Positions 44,297 to 54,076 of a DNA stretch of 64,000 nucleotides are shown here, in pieces (the first letter of the stretch is position 1; each line of letters begins with the position of its first letter). The notes beneath the pieces were generated by a model. That model had not been told where the DNA came from, did no database searches, and was given only the letters and a program-made list of their open reading frames with translations. Source of the stretch: Haloarcula marismortui ATCC 43049 (GTDB lineage Archaea > Halobacteriota > Halobacteria > Halobacteriales > Haloarculaceae); NCBI RefSeq assembly GCF_000011085.1, contig NC_006396.1, forward strand, positions 2,666,001 through 2,730,000, in the 5' to 3' direction. A program made the position numbers and the translations under genes.

Positions 44297-45231
44297 ACGT
44301 CGGCCTCCGGCCGGTCCTGTTCTTGCTGTTCGGTGTAGGCGGCGAACACCTCATCCAGCGAGGCCTCCTCGGTCTCGAAGTTGGCGACCTCGCTCCCGCT
44401 TTCCTCGACAGCGTTGAGGACGGCCATCTTCGCGTCGCTGTCACAGCCGATAGTGAGCGTCGTTCCATCCGCGGTCACCGTCGAGACCTCGTCGAGCCCT
44501 TCGATAGCCGCGACCGCGGCGTCGGTGCCGTCGCCGTCGGCCAGCGTCACGCGGAGGACGGTGTCCCCGGCGGCGGCCTCGCGCAGCCCGGCAACGCTGT
44601 CTTTCGCAATAAGGCGACCGTTCTGGAGGATTCCAACTGTGTCACAGACGGCCTCGACCTGACCGAGGATGTGACTGGAGAAGAAGACGGTCGCGCCGCG
44701 CTCGTTCTCCTCGCGGATGAGTTCCCGCATCAGCCGGGCCCCGTTCGGGTCCAGCCCGGTCGTCGGCTCGTCGAGGATAAGAAGGTCGGGCTCGCCGACG
44801 AGTGCCATCGCCAGCACGAGACGCTGTTGCATCCCCTTGGAGTAGCCGCCAGCCTTGCGGTCGATGGCATCGGCGATGCCGACCCGCTCGGCCAGTTCGT
44901 CGGGGTCTTCGTCGGCATCTTTCGATTCGATCACAAATGAGAGGTGCTGGCGGCCGGTGAGCCGGTCGTACACGTCGTAGCCTTCGGGGAGGACTCCAGT
45001 GCGGGCACGAATTCGCTTCGGTTCTTCGTGGATGTCGTGGCCGAGTACCGTCGCCGACCCGTCGGTCGCGCGGACGAAATCAAGGAGGATGTTAATCGTC
45101 GTCGACTTCCCGGCCCCGTTCGGGCCGAGGAAGCCGAAGATTTCGCCCTCCTCGACGGTGAGGTCGACCCCTTGCAGCGCGGTGAGACTCCCGAACTGCT
45201 TGGTGACGCCATCCAGTTCTATCGCTGCCAT
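44293..45231 (-). CDS. ABC transporter ATP-binding protein
   Basis: 312 residues. Walker A GPNGAGKSTT, signature YSKGMQQRL, Walker B LLILDEPTTGLDPNG, and a C-terminal extension (about 215-312) common in DrrA/NatA-like exporters. It drives the ABC-2 permease encoded immediately downstream. TATA-like AT-rich sequence (45270-45295) precedes it. Confidence 0.95.
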   Translation of the reverse strand: MAAIELDGVTKQFGSLTALQGVDLTVEEGEIFGFLGPNGAGKSTTINILLDFVRATDGSATVLGHDIHEEPKRIRARTGVLPEGYDVYDRLTGRQHLSFVIESKDADEDPDELAERVGIADAIDRKAGGYSKGMQQRLVLAMALVGEPDLLILDEPTTGLDPNGARLMRELIREENERGATVFFSSHILGQVEAVCDTVGILQNGRLIAKDSVAGLREAAAGDTVLRVTLADGDGTDAAVAAIEGLDEVSTVTADGTTLTIGCDSDAKMAVLNAVEESGSEVANFETEEASLDEVFAAYTEQQEQDRPEADV

Positions 45232-45326
45232 ACGGCGGGTTTGTGACGGCCGCGTGTATAGTCTTTCGTGTTCCAGTTATCAATCAAAAAACTCGATAGA
45301 CGGTCCCTAGCTGTCGAAGCGCTCGC

Positions 45327-45602
45327 TTACACTTCGGCGTCGGGGTCGTGGCGCTCGGCCATCCGTTGGGCCTCCGTGGCGTAGCGCTCCCGCGTCTCCT
45401 CGTCGGTTACGGGTTCGAGCTTGTCGACCTCGACATCCGTCGCTGCCGTAATCCGTTTCCGTCTGAGCAGATTCGGCGAGAGCTGCTTGGTCAGGTGGCG
45501 GTCGCCCTCTGGGGGCGCGTAGATGAGCGTCACCATGCGCTCGTCGCCGTAACTGGAGCGTTCGACCAGCCAGCACTGGACCGTCTCCTCGTCGTCGGTC
45601 AT
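45327..45602 (-). CDS. Conserved small haloarchaeal protein, unknown function
   Basis: 91 residues, soluble and acidic, starting MTDDEETVQCWLVERSSYG. It contains MVTLIYAPPEGDRHLTKQLS and a basic patch LLRRKRITAATD, followed by a charged helix. No metal motif or membrane segment. Codon use is normal, and it is flanked by 57- and 95-base gaps in a minus-strand series with the ABC genes. I do not recognise the family. Confidence 0.7.
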   Translation of the reverse strand: MTDDEETVQCWLVERSSYGDERMVTLIYAPPEGDRHLTKQLSPNLLRRKRITAATDVEVDKLEPVTDEETRERYATEAQRMAERHDPDAEV

Positions 45603-45659
45603 TGCTGTGTCGTTTGCGTGCCGGCGGTTTATATCTTACAACCCCCTCTCGAACCGCCG

Positions 45660-46988
45660 TCACCGGGTCACGTTCAGCCCTTGCTCAATGTCCGCGGTGA
45701 ACTCCTCGTCGATGTCGACCGCAGTCCCGGCGTTCCGGACCGTATTCGTCGCGACCACGCCCGCGTTGCCCGACCGGAGTCGGATGCCGGCCGCTGAGGC
45801 GTTGCTGACCGTGTTGCCCGTGATGGTGAAACTGTACGGTCGCTCTGCACTCCGTGCGTCGGTGTTGTCCGCATCCGCTGGGACCGTTCGCGCAAGGATG
45901 CCAACCGGACAGCTGTCGACCTGATTACCCGAAATAGTGATGTCGGACGACCGGGCTTTGGGGGTCCCGGCTACCTCGTCCCGGAGGTGGGTCTCCTTGT
46001 ACTCGATTTCGATGCCCGCCTCGCCGCCAGGGTCGGGTGCGAACTCCGTCAGGTCCTGACAGACGTTCCCGACAATGGTTCCGCGCTGGGCCGGCGAGCA
46101 GGCGATGAGGCTGTGGCCGCCATCGACGGTGACGTTACCGATGACGGCGAAGTTCGCGACGTTGTACGGCGCGATGTTATTGAACTTCACGCCGACGACG
46201 CGGTTCCCGGCGATGACCACATCGCTGGACTGCCGGAGGTCGCGGTCGCTGCCGGTCGGTGCGGCCCGGCTGGTGATACCGTACCAGTTCGGATTGACGA
46301 CCTCGTTGTGCTCGACCGTCACGCCGGTACACCGCGTGAACGACAGCGCCATCTGGAAACCGTTCACTGTGTGGTTGCGAGCGATGTAGACGCCGTCGCA
46401 CTGATCGGCCTGAATGGCTTGGTTGTTCAGCTGTGTCCCGTTGGCGTCGAGCTCGATGTCGGTGACGGCGACGTTGTCACCGCGCACGCGAACGAGGTCG
46501 TGGCCGGCCGGCAGCGGGTTCGACTGGGACTCGGACGGTGCGGGGTCCTTGCCCGTTCCCGTCTGTGACGCAACGAACCGGGTTCCCTGCTGTCCGGTCA
46601 GTGTGGTGTTGTCGCCCATCGTCGCCGGCTCGCCAAATCGGAAAGTATCGGCGCTCGCGATAACGGCCCCGCCGCTGTCCGGCACGTTGTCGAAGGCATA
46701 CTGGAACGCCTCATCGGCAGTACCGCCGGTCGAGAACGCGACGCTGCCGCTGCCGTCAAGCACCAGATACTCCGTACCGTTGCCGTTCCCGTTCGACTGG
46801 CCGGCTCCCGTCGTGACGACGTACACTGCCCCTGTCCCCGATAGTCCAGCGCCCGTCTGTGCCTGCCCGGTTCCGCTGAACAGTCCGATGCCCGCTACGG
46901 CACCGATACTCGACAGAACGGACCGTCGTGACGCGCCCCAGTCCGACTGTCGCGACCCAGTACTAGCTCCATTTGTGTCAGCAGTCAT
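45660..46988 (-). CDS. Tat-exported right-handed beta-helix protein
   Basis: 442 residues. Tat signal ASRRSVLSSIGAVAGIGLF (residues 19-37) with cleavage expected near GQAQTG. The rest has repeated short parallel beta-helix turns of the type N-x-V-x-G/N (GVTVEHNEVVNPNWYGI, DVVIAGNRVVGVKFNNI, DITISGNQVDSCPVGI, FTITGNTVSNASAAGI), as in NosD/pectate-lyase-like PbH1 proteins. No catalytic residues can be assigned; a polysaccharide-acting or surface structural role is likely. A palindrome spans its TATA box. Confidence 0.85.
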   Translation of the reverse strand: MTADTNGASTGSRQSDWGASRRSVLSSIGAVAGIGLFSGTGQAQTGAGLSGTGAVYVVTTGAGQSNGNGNGTEYLVLDGSGSVAFSTGGTADEAFQYAFDNVPDSGGAVIASADTFRFGEPATMGDNTTLTGQQGTRFVASQTGTGKDPAPSESQSNPLPAGHDLVRVRGDNVAVTDIELDANGTQLNNQAIQADQCDGVYIARNHTVNGFQMALSFTRCTGVTVEHNEVVNPNWYGITSRAAPTGSDRDLRQSSDVVIAGNRVVGVKFNNIAPYNVANFAVIGNVTVDGGHSLIACSPAQRGTIVGNVCQDLTEFAPDPGGEAGIEIEYKETHLRDEVAGTPKARSSDITISGNQVDSCPVGILARTVPADADNTDARSAERPYSFTITGNTVSNASAAGIRLRSGNAGVVATNTVRNAGTAVDIDEEFTADIEQGLNVTR

Positions 46989-47018
46989 TCAAGTATGGCT
47001 GCCCGGCCGTTCGCAATA

Positions 47019-47036
47019 ACCGCTTATAATAGCGGT
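47019..47036 (-). promoter_or_regulatory. Palindrome enclosing TATA box of beta-helix gene
   Basis: ACCGCT and AGCGGT are 6-base perfect arms around TATAAT, about 31-48 bases before the minus-strand ATG at 46988. A protein bound here would block TBP access, so this is a good repressor-site candidate. Confidence 0.5.
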
Positions 47037-47223
47037 CTGAACCATACGTACCCGTCAATACCTGAACTGTCCGGGCCGACTGACGCCGACTAGTGAATCT
47101 CTGGGGTGCCAATTTGTTGGCGACGTGGTACTCCAGACGACAGAACGCGACACCCGCGCTCACTATCCCCACCGTTGACAGCAGATTTATGCCGACAGCG
47201 ACGGGACAGTACGACAATCCGAC

Positions 47224-50010
47224 GTGGGCTCCGACGACTCGCCGTTCGACGATGTATCGGCAGACCGGGACTACCTCCGTGTCCTCCTCACTGCCGTGTG
47301 TGTCGTTGCCGTGGTGTTGGCGACGGCGACGCTCCCGATTCTGGCACCCGGTGGGACACAGAGCCCGATGGAGTCTCTTATTCCGCTCCCGCAGGAGAAC
47401 CCCTTCGGGGAGGCTGGGGGCACCTCGACCGGCGGCAGCGGCGGCCAACTCGGCGCGCTGAACCCGGGCAGCCAGACTGATGTTGGCGGCTCGCTCGATA
47501 GTGGCGACAGCGGCGACAGCCCGTATCAGTCACAGGACACGGAGCCGCATTTCACCGTCACGAGTTCGGAACCGGCGTACTGGCGGACTGGCGCATATGA
47601 AACCTACACCGGCACGGGCTGGGACGGGCAAGCGGACCCGCAGGCCTATCAGGGACCGATGGCGGTCGACGGGATGGCCGACTCGACGGTCGATTACGAG
47701 GTGCAACTGGCCAAGTCCGCCACGTCGCTGCCGACCGTCTGGCGGCCGAAATCGGTGTCCCGGGACGACGTGATGGTCACCGAGTACGGCGCGGTCACGT
47801 CCGAGCGACCGCTCCCTGCCGGAACGACCTACAGCGCGACCAGCGTGACACCCCCCGACGACCCAGAGGTGCTACGAACGAGTGGCCGCGACTACCCTGC
47901 GGACATCGAATCACGCTACACGGGCGTGCCGGCGTCAACCTCGGCGCAGGTGGGCCCGTTCACCGACCGGCTGACCGAAGACAGCGACTCGCCCTATCAG
48001 ACCGCGGCGACCATCGAGCAGTGGCTAGAGGCGAACAAGAACTACTCGCTGAACGTCAGCCAGCCGCCTGAGGACGACGTGGCCTCGGAGTTCATCTTCC
48101 AGATGGACAAGGGGTACTGCGAGTACTTCGCCACGTCGATGGTGGTGATGCTGCGGAGTCAGGACATCCCGGCGCGCTACGTCGTCGGCTACTCGACTGG
48201 CGAGCGGACCGGCCAGAACCAGTACACTGTTCGCGGGATGAACGCCCACGCGTGGGTCGAGGTGTACTTCGAGGGCGTCGGCTGGGTGAAGTTTGACCCA
48301 ACGCCGGGACAGGAGCGCCTTGCGTCCGAACAGCAGGCGATGCAAAACAGCAGTCAGGACTACAGCGCCGCGGAGTCCGGAAGCCCCGACGAGGAGTTCG
48401 CCGTCGGGACGCCGGCGGGCGAGCCACAGACCGAGACCCCGACCGACGGAGGTGGACAGGAGTCTGGCGGTGACGAAACTGAGGGCACTGAGACCGGTGC
48501 AGACGGGACCGGTGACAGCGACGGAACTGGCGACTCGGGCGACGGACAGACGGTCTCGCAGTCCGGTGAGTTCATCGTCGAACTCAATCGGACGGCGACG
48601 CCGGGCGCGGCGGTGGCCGCAACGGTAACCCGCGACGGCGCACCGGTCGAAGGCGCGACGGTCTCGTTCAACGGTGAGCCGGTCGGAACGACGGGGCCGG
48701 CCGGCACCGTTTCCGGGACGGTCCCCTACGAAGCCGAACTGACGATTACTGTCGATGTAGCCAGCGATGCGGACCCACTCATCGCTCCGTCGGTCCCGCG
48801 TGACAGCGCTCGTTCCTTCGCTATTACTGGCCCACAGGCCCAGCAGTCGACGAACGCGAGCTATGAACTGAACACGACTGCGTCGGTGAGCATCACCGGC
48901 GAACAGGTCACTGGTAGCGAGGTGACCGTTACCGCGACTGTCGACGGCGTGCCAGTGCGGGACGGTGATGTGCTGCTTGACGGTGAGCAGGTGGCGACGA
49001 CGGACCGGCAGGGCCGCGCAACCGTCGCGCTCCCGACCAAGCCCGGAAACGTCTCTGTTGCCGTCGAGCGCGACGCTGTCAGCGGGAACACGACTGTGGT
49101 GCTTGCACGGCTTTCCGTAGCAACGTCGCCGTCGCTTCCGCTGGCCCTCCCCGTCGCTGGCCAGACGGTGAACGCGACGATGGACGGGGACCCGGTCACG
49201 AACGCCACCGTTACCGTCGGCGGGGAGCCGACAGCACGGACCGGCGCGGCCGGTCAGGCGACGGTCGGGATGCCGCTCGCGGCGAGTGCCAAAATTTCAG
49301 TTTCGAAATACGGCCAGACGGCCACGACGACGGTCGGTGGCCTACTCGTCAACGCCGCGGGCGTCGTGCTGAGTCTGGGTGTTCTCCTCGCCGGGACGGT
49401 CGTCGGCGCTCGACGGCGGAACGTCACGCCGGGGACGCTATGGGGCTGGGTTCGGGCCGCACGCGAACTCGCTGTCGGGGCGCTCGTCGGCGTTGCGGTG
49501 GTGGCCGATGACCTGCTGGGTCGCTTCCGAACGCGACTTGAACTCACTGCCGCGGCGCTCCGTGATCTGTTCACCGGCCACCGGTCGCCGGCAGCGTTGC
49601 TCGACGCGTTGCGAGCGTGGATTTCTGAACGCTTTGCAGCGGCCGAAGACGCAGCCAGCGATGCGGTGGCAGCTGTCTCTACGACTGAATCAAACGGGGA
49701 CAACGGAACGCCCGCGGCTCGCGTCACCATCCGCGAGGCGTGGACGCGCTTCCTGACCCACGTTTCCCTCCGGCGGTACTGGACGCGGACACCCGGCGAA
49801 ATCGCGACCCACGCCATCGAACGGGACGGCCTCCCGCCGGCCGCGGTACGGACGGTCCGGGACGCGTTCCGGGCGGTCGAGTACGGCCAGCGAGACCCAC
49901 AGGAGCACGTGGCGGCCGTCGAGGACGCGATACGGCACATCGAGACGGCCGCCGGGCAACAGTCCAGCGCGACCGACGACACTGACGACGCGACGGAGGG
50001 GCGGCCCTGA
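47224..50010 (+). CDS. Membrane transglutaminase-like protein, TgpA/DUF4129 type
   Basis: 928 residues with a GTG start at 47224; a TTTAT box lies 34-38 bases upstream. One N-terminal membrane segment (about 20-40), an external transglutaminase-like domain with catalytic triad Cys near 298 (GYCEYFATSM), His near 341 (NAHAWVEV) and Asp near 357 (KFDPTPG), a Glu/Thr/Gly-rich linker, two or three Ig-like or carboxypeptidase-regulatory folds (TVSFNGEPVGTTG, VLLDGEQVATTD), a second membrane segment near 705-725, and a cytoplasmic C-terminal DUF4129-like helical domain ending TPGEIATHAIERDGLP and VEYGQRDPQEHV. Likely modifies or cleaves surface peptides or proteins. First gene of a five-gene operon; its TGA overlaps the next ATG. 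Confidence 0.9.
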   Translation: MGSDDSPFDDVSADRDYLRVLLTAVCVVAVVLATATLPILAPGGTQSPMESLIPLPQENPFGEAGGTSTGGSGGQLGALNPGSQTDVGGSLDSGDSGDSPYQSQDTEPHFTVTSSEPAYWRTGAYETYTGTGWDGQADPQAYQGPMAVDGMADSTVDYEVQLAKSATSLPTVWRPKSVSRDDVMVTEYGAVTSERPLPAGTTYSATSVTPPDDPEVLRTSGRDYPADIESRYTGVPASTSAQVGPFTDRLTEDSDSPYQTAATIEQWLEANKNYSLNVSQPPEDDVASEFIFQMDKGYCEYFATSMVVMLRSQDIPARYVVGYSTGERTGQNQYTVRGMNAHAWVEVYFEGVGWVKFDPTPGQERLASEQQAMQNSSQDYSAAESGSPDEEFAVGTPAGEPQTETPTDGGGQESGGDETEGTETGADGTGDSDGTGDSGDGQTVSQSGEFIVELNRTATPGAAVAATVTRDGAPVEGATVSFNGEPVGTTGPAGTVSGTVPYEAELTITVDVASDADPLIAPSVPRDSARSFAITGPQAQQSTNASYELNTTASVSITGEQVTGSEVTVTATVDGVPVRDGDVLLDGEQVATTDRQGRATVALPTKPGNVSVAVERDAVSGNTTVVLARLSVATSPSLPLALPVAGQTVNATMDGDPVTNATVTVGGEPTARTGAAGQATVGMPLAASAKISVSKYGQTATTTVGGLLVNAAGVVLSLGVLLAGTVVGARRRNVTPGTLWGWVRAARELAVGALVGVAVVADDLLGRFRTRLELTAAALRDLFTGHRSPAALLDALRAWISERFAAAEDAASDAVAAVSTTESNGDNGTPAARVTIREAWTRFLTHVSLRRYWTRTPGEIATHAIERDGLPPAAVRTVRDAFRAVEYGQRDPQEHVAAVEDAIRHIETAAGQQSSATDDTDDATEGRP

Positions 50011-50609
50011 TGCGCCTGCGAACGGTCGTTTTCGGAACTGTGGGGCTGCTGGCGACCGGGGTCGCGGCCTCTCTCGTTTTCGCGCCGACGGCCGCCGGGG
50101 AGTCGCTTGTCGCCGTGCTCGGGAGTGTTGCCCCGACAACCATCCTCCTCGCTGGCAGTCTGACCGTCGGACTCTGTGCGGTCCTTGCCGGCTGGCTCGG
50201 TGGGCTTCTGGGCGGTGGCTCACCGACCGCCTTCGACGTGGCCGTCGACAGCCTGCCGGAAGACGTGACAGCGACGGAGAGTCGGCTGTTCGCTGCCGAC
50301 ATCGACGCGGCTATCGACGACGCCGTCGCTGGCGACGACGCGGCGATGGACACGGTTACCGAGCGACTCACCGCGGCAGCGACGACAGCCTATGCTATCG
50401 GAGCTGGTGTCTCACAGGCGTCCGCACAGCAGGCAGTTCGTGCGGGGACGTGGACCGACGACGCCGTCGCGGCGGCGATGCTGTCCCCGACGGAGCCACA
50501 GTCGCTGCTGGCCCGGCTCCGCCTGTGGCTCGACCCGGAGAGCGAGCGCCGCCGCCGCATCCGCCGGACGGTCGACGCTATCGCACAGGTGTCGGGAGGT
50601 GAGCGCTGA
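50010..50609 (+). CDS. Small membrane protein of transglutaminase operon (DUF7269-like)
   Basis: 199 residues, two membrane segments near the N-terminus (about 7-25 and 40-65), then a cytoplasmic helical domain with alternating acidic and Ala-rich stretches, ending in basic ESERRRRIRRTVDAIAQ. No enzyme motif. Start and previous stop overlap (TGATG); the next gene starts two bases after its stop. Its constant place between transglutaminase and DUF58 genes suggests it bridges the two in a membrane complex, an inference from context. Confidence 0.78.
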   Translation: MRLRTVVFGTVGLLATGVAASLVFAPTAAGESLVAVLGSVAPTTILLAGSLTVGLCAVLAGWLGGLLGGGSPTAFDVAVDSLPEDVTATESRLFAADIDAAIDDAVAGDDAAMDTVTERLTAAATTAYAIGAGVSQASAQQAVRAGTWTDDAVAAAMLSPTEPQSLLARLRLWLDPESERRRRIRRTVDAIAQVSGGER

Positions 50610-50611
50610 CG

Positions 50612-52000
50612 ATGCACCGCCGTGTGCGGCGCTGGAGCGGCGGCCTCGCAGCCGCGCTGTTTCTCGTTAGCGTCTCGCTTTTGACCGCCGAGCCGCTGTT
50701 GCTCGCGGCGACCGCAATCCCGCTCATTTACGTCGCCTACGGCGCGCTCTCGCGGATGCCGGCGGGAACCGATTTGCAAGCAACACGGTCCGTTTCTGAC
50801 GCCCAGCCCACGCCGGGCGAGCCGGTCGCGGTCGAACTCACCCTCACGAACACCGGCAGCAGTTCGCTGACCGACGTGCGGGTCATCGACGGCGTGCCCG
50901 AGGAACTGCCAGTCGTCGAGGGGTCACCGCGGCTCTGTACCTCGCTGCGGCCCGACGAGAGCGCGACGCTGTCCTATGCCGTGATGGCAAAGCGCGGAAC
51001 CTACACGTTCGACGCCGCCGCGGTGCGGGTGCGGACGCTGTCGGCCAGCGACGAGGTAACTGTCGACCTGCCCGTGGCCGGCGACGGGACGCTGACCTGC
51101 TCGAACACCGTCTCCGAAGTGCCGATGGCCGACGCCACGCTCCCGCGGGCGGGAACGCTCCCGACCGACACCGGTGGGAGCGGGCTCGAGTTCCACTCGA
51201 CGCGGAGCTACCAGCCCGGCGACCCGGTCAACCGCATCGACTGGCGGCGGTACGCAAAGACCGACGAGCTGACCACCATCGACTATCGGGAGGAACAGGC
51301 CGTCAGGACGGTGCTGGTTGTCGACGCTCGCCCGCCGGCCCGCGTGACGCCAGAGCCGGGATTCCCGACAGGAGCGGAGCTGTCTGCCTACGCGGCCGAG
51401 CGCCTGTTCGACGCGCTCTCCCGAACTAGCGTCGTCGCGAGTGTCTGTGCTGTCGGCTTGGCCTCCGAGGATGTCCCCGGCGGACTCGGCCCCGACGGGC
51501 TGGCGTGGGTCGACGCCTCTGGCGGTCACGCGGCCGCCCACGCGAGACAGATATTCGACAGCGTGGGCCGCGCCGCGGCTCGGCAGTCAGACGCCGATTC
51601 GGCCGGTGACGCTGATGTGTCCGAGGACGACCAACCAGAGCAGCCCGGAGGCGAAGCTACGAGGGCGACGACGGCCGACGGTGGGACCATCGAGGACCCG
51701 GCCCTGCTCGCGGTGCTCGCTCGGCTCCCGCCGACCGCGCAGGTGGTCGTGTTCTCCCCGGCCGCCGGCGACTGGCCTGTCTCGCTGGTGTCGTCGCTTT
51801 CGGTCCGTGAGTACCCGACGACGCTCGTCAGCCCGTCGCTGGCCCGCGGGGACTCCCTCGGCGCGGCTGTCGCGAGTACCGAGCGCACCGCCCGGCTCCA
51901 GCGGGCCGAACTGTCCGGCGCGACCGTCATCGACTGGGACCTCGACAGCCCAATCGACGTGGCACTCCGCGCCTCGCTCGCCGACCTGTTCAGCGTGTAA
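50612..52000 (+). CDS. DUF58 domain protein
   Basis: 462 residues. Two N-terminal membrane segments, a CARDB/DUF11-like beta domain (LTLTNTGSSSLTDVRVIDGVP), and the DUF58 core with GSGLEFHSTRSYQPGDPVNR then IDWRRYAKT near 195-217, continuing as a VWA-like fold (VRTVLVVDARP). DUF58 proteins are nearly always encoded beside MoxR AAA ATPases and transglutaminase-like proteins, as here. The system is thought to be a chaperone or maturation device acting on a membrane target; the target in this organism is unknown. Confidence 0.9.
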   Translation: MHRRVRRWSGGLAAALFLVSVSLLTAEPLLLAATAIPLIYVAYGALSRMPAGTDLQATRSVSDAQPTPGEPVAVELTLTNTGSSSLTDVRVIDGVPEELPVVEGSPRLCTSLRPDESATLSYAVMAKRGTYTFDAAAVRVRTLSASDEVTVDLPVAGDGTLTCSNTVSEVPMADATLPRAGTLPTDTGGSGLEFHSTRSYQPGDPVNRIDWRRYAKTDELTTIDYREEQAVRTVLVVDARPPARVTPEPGFPTGAELSAYAAERLFDALSRTSVVASVCAVGLASEDVPGGLGPDGLAWVDASGGHAAAHARQIFDSVGRAAARQSDADSAGDADVSEDDQPEQPGGEATRATTADGGTIEDPALLAVLARLPPTAQVVVFSPAAGDWPVSLVSSLSVREYPTTLVSPSLARGDSLGAAVASTERTARLQRAELSGATVIDWDLDSPIDVALRASLADLFSV

Positions 52001-52002
52001 CA

Positions 52003-53616
52003 ATGGACGACACAATCTCGCTTCCGACCCGGATGCCCTGGACCAGCCTCGCCACCGTCATCGGCGTGACGGCGCTGCTGGTCGCAGGACTGCTGGGAAC
52101 CGTTTCCGCCGACCGGGCCGCGCTCGTCGGTGTGGCCACCGGTGTTTTGCTGGCACTGTCGCTGTGGCTGAGCGGCTGGGACCGCTGGCAGGCGGTTGGA
52201 ACTGTTCTGGCCAGCGTCCTTGCGCTACCAGTTGCCGTCGGGCTTTCCCTCGCCACTGGCGGCACGGTCGTCTCGCTCGGTGCCGAACTGTTCCCCGTCA
52301 CTTCCCAAGCTGGCGTCCGACCGGCGGTCGTCACGTTGCTGTCGCAAGTCATCGTCGTCCTTGGCTGTCTGACCGCCGTCTTCGGCGCGACCGCGGCCAC
52401 CCGCGGCGTCGTCGACACCGAGCGGGTTGGGACCTACGGTGGCGTCGTCGTGCGGACAACCGCTGTTCCGTTCGCTGTTGCCCTCGTACTGTTCACGCGG
52501 GGGGCTGTCGATTTCTTGCAGTCCAACGCCGGAACGCCGGGCGTCCAGCAACTGACCGGCGAGGCCCTCACTCGGGTACTGGAACCGATTTTCGACCCGG
52601 TCCCCGGCCGAACGCATATCGCCATTTTCAGTCTGTTGCTCGCCCTTGCCGCCGCGGCGCTGGCCCGCGGACTCGACGCCTTGCCGCTTTCCGAACTCGT
52701 CCCGGAAACGAGCGACGCGCCCGATGTCGACAGGGCTGTCGCCGTCGTTGAGCGAACGTTTCGATGGACGGGCCGGCTCGCCCTGCTGGTCGCGCCGGTC
52801 GCCGGGCTGTTCGAACTGGGCCTCGGTCAGGCATCACTGGCCGGACTGCTCCCGGCTGGGCTGTACGACTTCATTGTCGCCGTCACGGTAGCGCCGGGCC
52901 TTCGTGGCCTCCTCTGGTGGCTGTTCCTCAGTGGGACAGTCGTCTCGGTGGCTGTCTGGTTCCTCCGGCGGACGGTCCAGAGTTCGGCCGACCGCGTGGG
53001 GACCGTCCTCGCGCCGTACGTTGGCGGCGGCGTCATCACGCTCGCCGTGGTGGCGGTCGCGGGGCCGGCAGTCGATGCCATCGAAACGGCGCTCCGGGCG
53101 ACGCCGGCCGCGGCGGCCGTCGAACAGTTCTTCGTTCCAATACTGGACGTATACGGCCCCGAGACCGTCACACTGGCGCTGGCCGTCGTGGCGCTGTTTT
53201 CGCTCATCAGTGTCGCTGGACAGCTGTCGGTGGCGCTGGCGACGAATTATCTGCGAGAGCGGACGGCCGGCGTCACGCTCGCCGCGGCCGGCCTGTTCGG
53301 TGCGAGCGCCTTCGCTGCGACGCTTTCGACGCCGACGTGGCTGGTGCTTGCGGGCCTGGTCGGTGCCGTTGTCGTCTGGGACGCCGGGTCCTTCGGGACG
53401 ACGCTGGGACACGAGGTCGGGAGCGGGGCCGCGACGCGCCGAACAGAACTCGTCCACACCGGCGGGACCGTCGCGGTGGGCGGCGTCGGCGCGGCGGCGA
53501 CGGCGGGGCTGTCCGGTGTCGCCCGTGGCTCTATTGCTGTTGAGCCATCGGTCGCCGTAGCCGGCCTCGTGGTCTGTCTCGTCGCCGTGCTGGCACTGGT
53601 GGCCGCGATACGGTAG
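52003..53616 (+). CDS. Large polytopic membrane protein of the operon (DUF7519-like)
   Basis: 537 residues with roughly 14 hydrophobic segments spread over the whole length, separated by short acidic loops; almost no charged cytoplasmic domain. No transporter signature is visible. It begins two bases after the DUF58 stop. Haloarchaeal copies of this operon seem to carry a protein of this type in the same place. It could be the membrane core or channel of the system; I cannot support a specific function. Confidence 0.78.
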   Translation: MDDTISLPTRMPWTSLATVIGVTALLVAGLLGTVSADRAALVGVATGVLLALSLWLSGWDRWQAVGTVLASVLALPVAVGLSLATGGTVVSLGAELFPVTSQAGVRPAVVTLLSQVIVVLGCLTAVFGATAATRGVVDTERVGTYGGVVVRTTAVPFAVALVLFTRGAVDFLQSNAGTPGVQQLTGEALTRVLEPIFDPVPGRTHIAIFSLLLALAAAALARGLDALPLSELVPETSDAPDVDRAVAVVERTFRWTGRLALLVAPVAGLFELGLGQASLAGLLPAGLYDFIVAVTVAPGLRGLLWWLFLSGTVVSVAVWFLRRTVQSSADRVGTVLAPYVGGGVITLAVVAVAGPAVDAIETALRATPAAAAVEQFFVPILDVYGPETVTLALAVVALFSLISVAGQLSVALATNYLRERTAGVTLAAAGLFGASAFAATLSTPTWLVLAGLVGAVVVWDAGSFGTTLGHEVGSGAATRRTELVHTGGTVAVGGVGAAATAGLSGVARGSIAVEPSVAVAGLVVCLVAVLALVAAIR

Positions 53617-53661
53617 GACCGCACCGAACAATACATTGTGGTGTGGTGACAAGTCTGCAGT

Positions 53662-54072
53662 ATGACCGACCGGTCCCCGCTGCGACGGGCCAGAGACAAC
53701 GCGACGGAACTCGCCTCTCTGGCAGTCACCGGGTTCTGGCTCGTTGCCCTCGTGACGGGTCAGGAGTGGTGGCTCGCGGCGCTGCTCGTCGGCTACGTGG
53801 TGGTCGTCCCGCTGACGGAGTTGCTGTACGGCGATACGGACGAGGAGGCAGCAGATGCTGATGAAGTCGAGCCAGCGCTGTCAAGCGATGCTGACGACGA
53901 AACACCGCTGGAACGACTGCGCCGCCGGTACGCCGACGGGAAACTGACCGACGAACAGTTCGAGCGGAAACTGGAACGACTGCTCGAAACGGAGACGCTG
54001 GAAGATATTGAAGACAGCGCGGCGGTCCGAGAACAGGAGCGGGAGCGACAGCGCGAGACCGAGCGAACCTGA
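53662..54072 (+). CDS. SHOCT domain membrane protein
   Basis: 136 residues: two membrane segments (about 20-37 and 40-58), an acidic linker, and the SHOCT motif LERLRRRYADGKLTDEQFER near 77-96, followed by a charged helix. SHOCT modules are oligomerisation or membrane-linked motifs. It is the last plus-strand gene of the cluster and ends 4 bases before the convergent MoxR gene stop. Confidence 0.85.
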   Translation: MTDRSPLRRARDNATELASLAVTGFWLVALVTGQEWWLAALLVGYVVVVPLTELLYGDTDEEAADADEVEPALSSDADDETPLERLRRRYADGKLTDEQFERKLERLLETETLEDIEDSAAVREQERERQRETERT

Positions 54073-54076
54073 GCAG

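Noticed and set aside
53644-53660. Possible hairpin/terminator before the SHOCT gene
   Set aside because: No complementary arms of useful length could be found on reading; only AT-rich promoter-like sequence.
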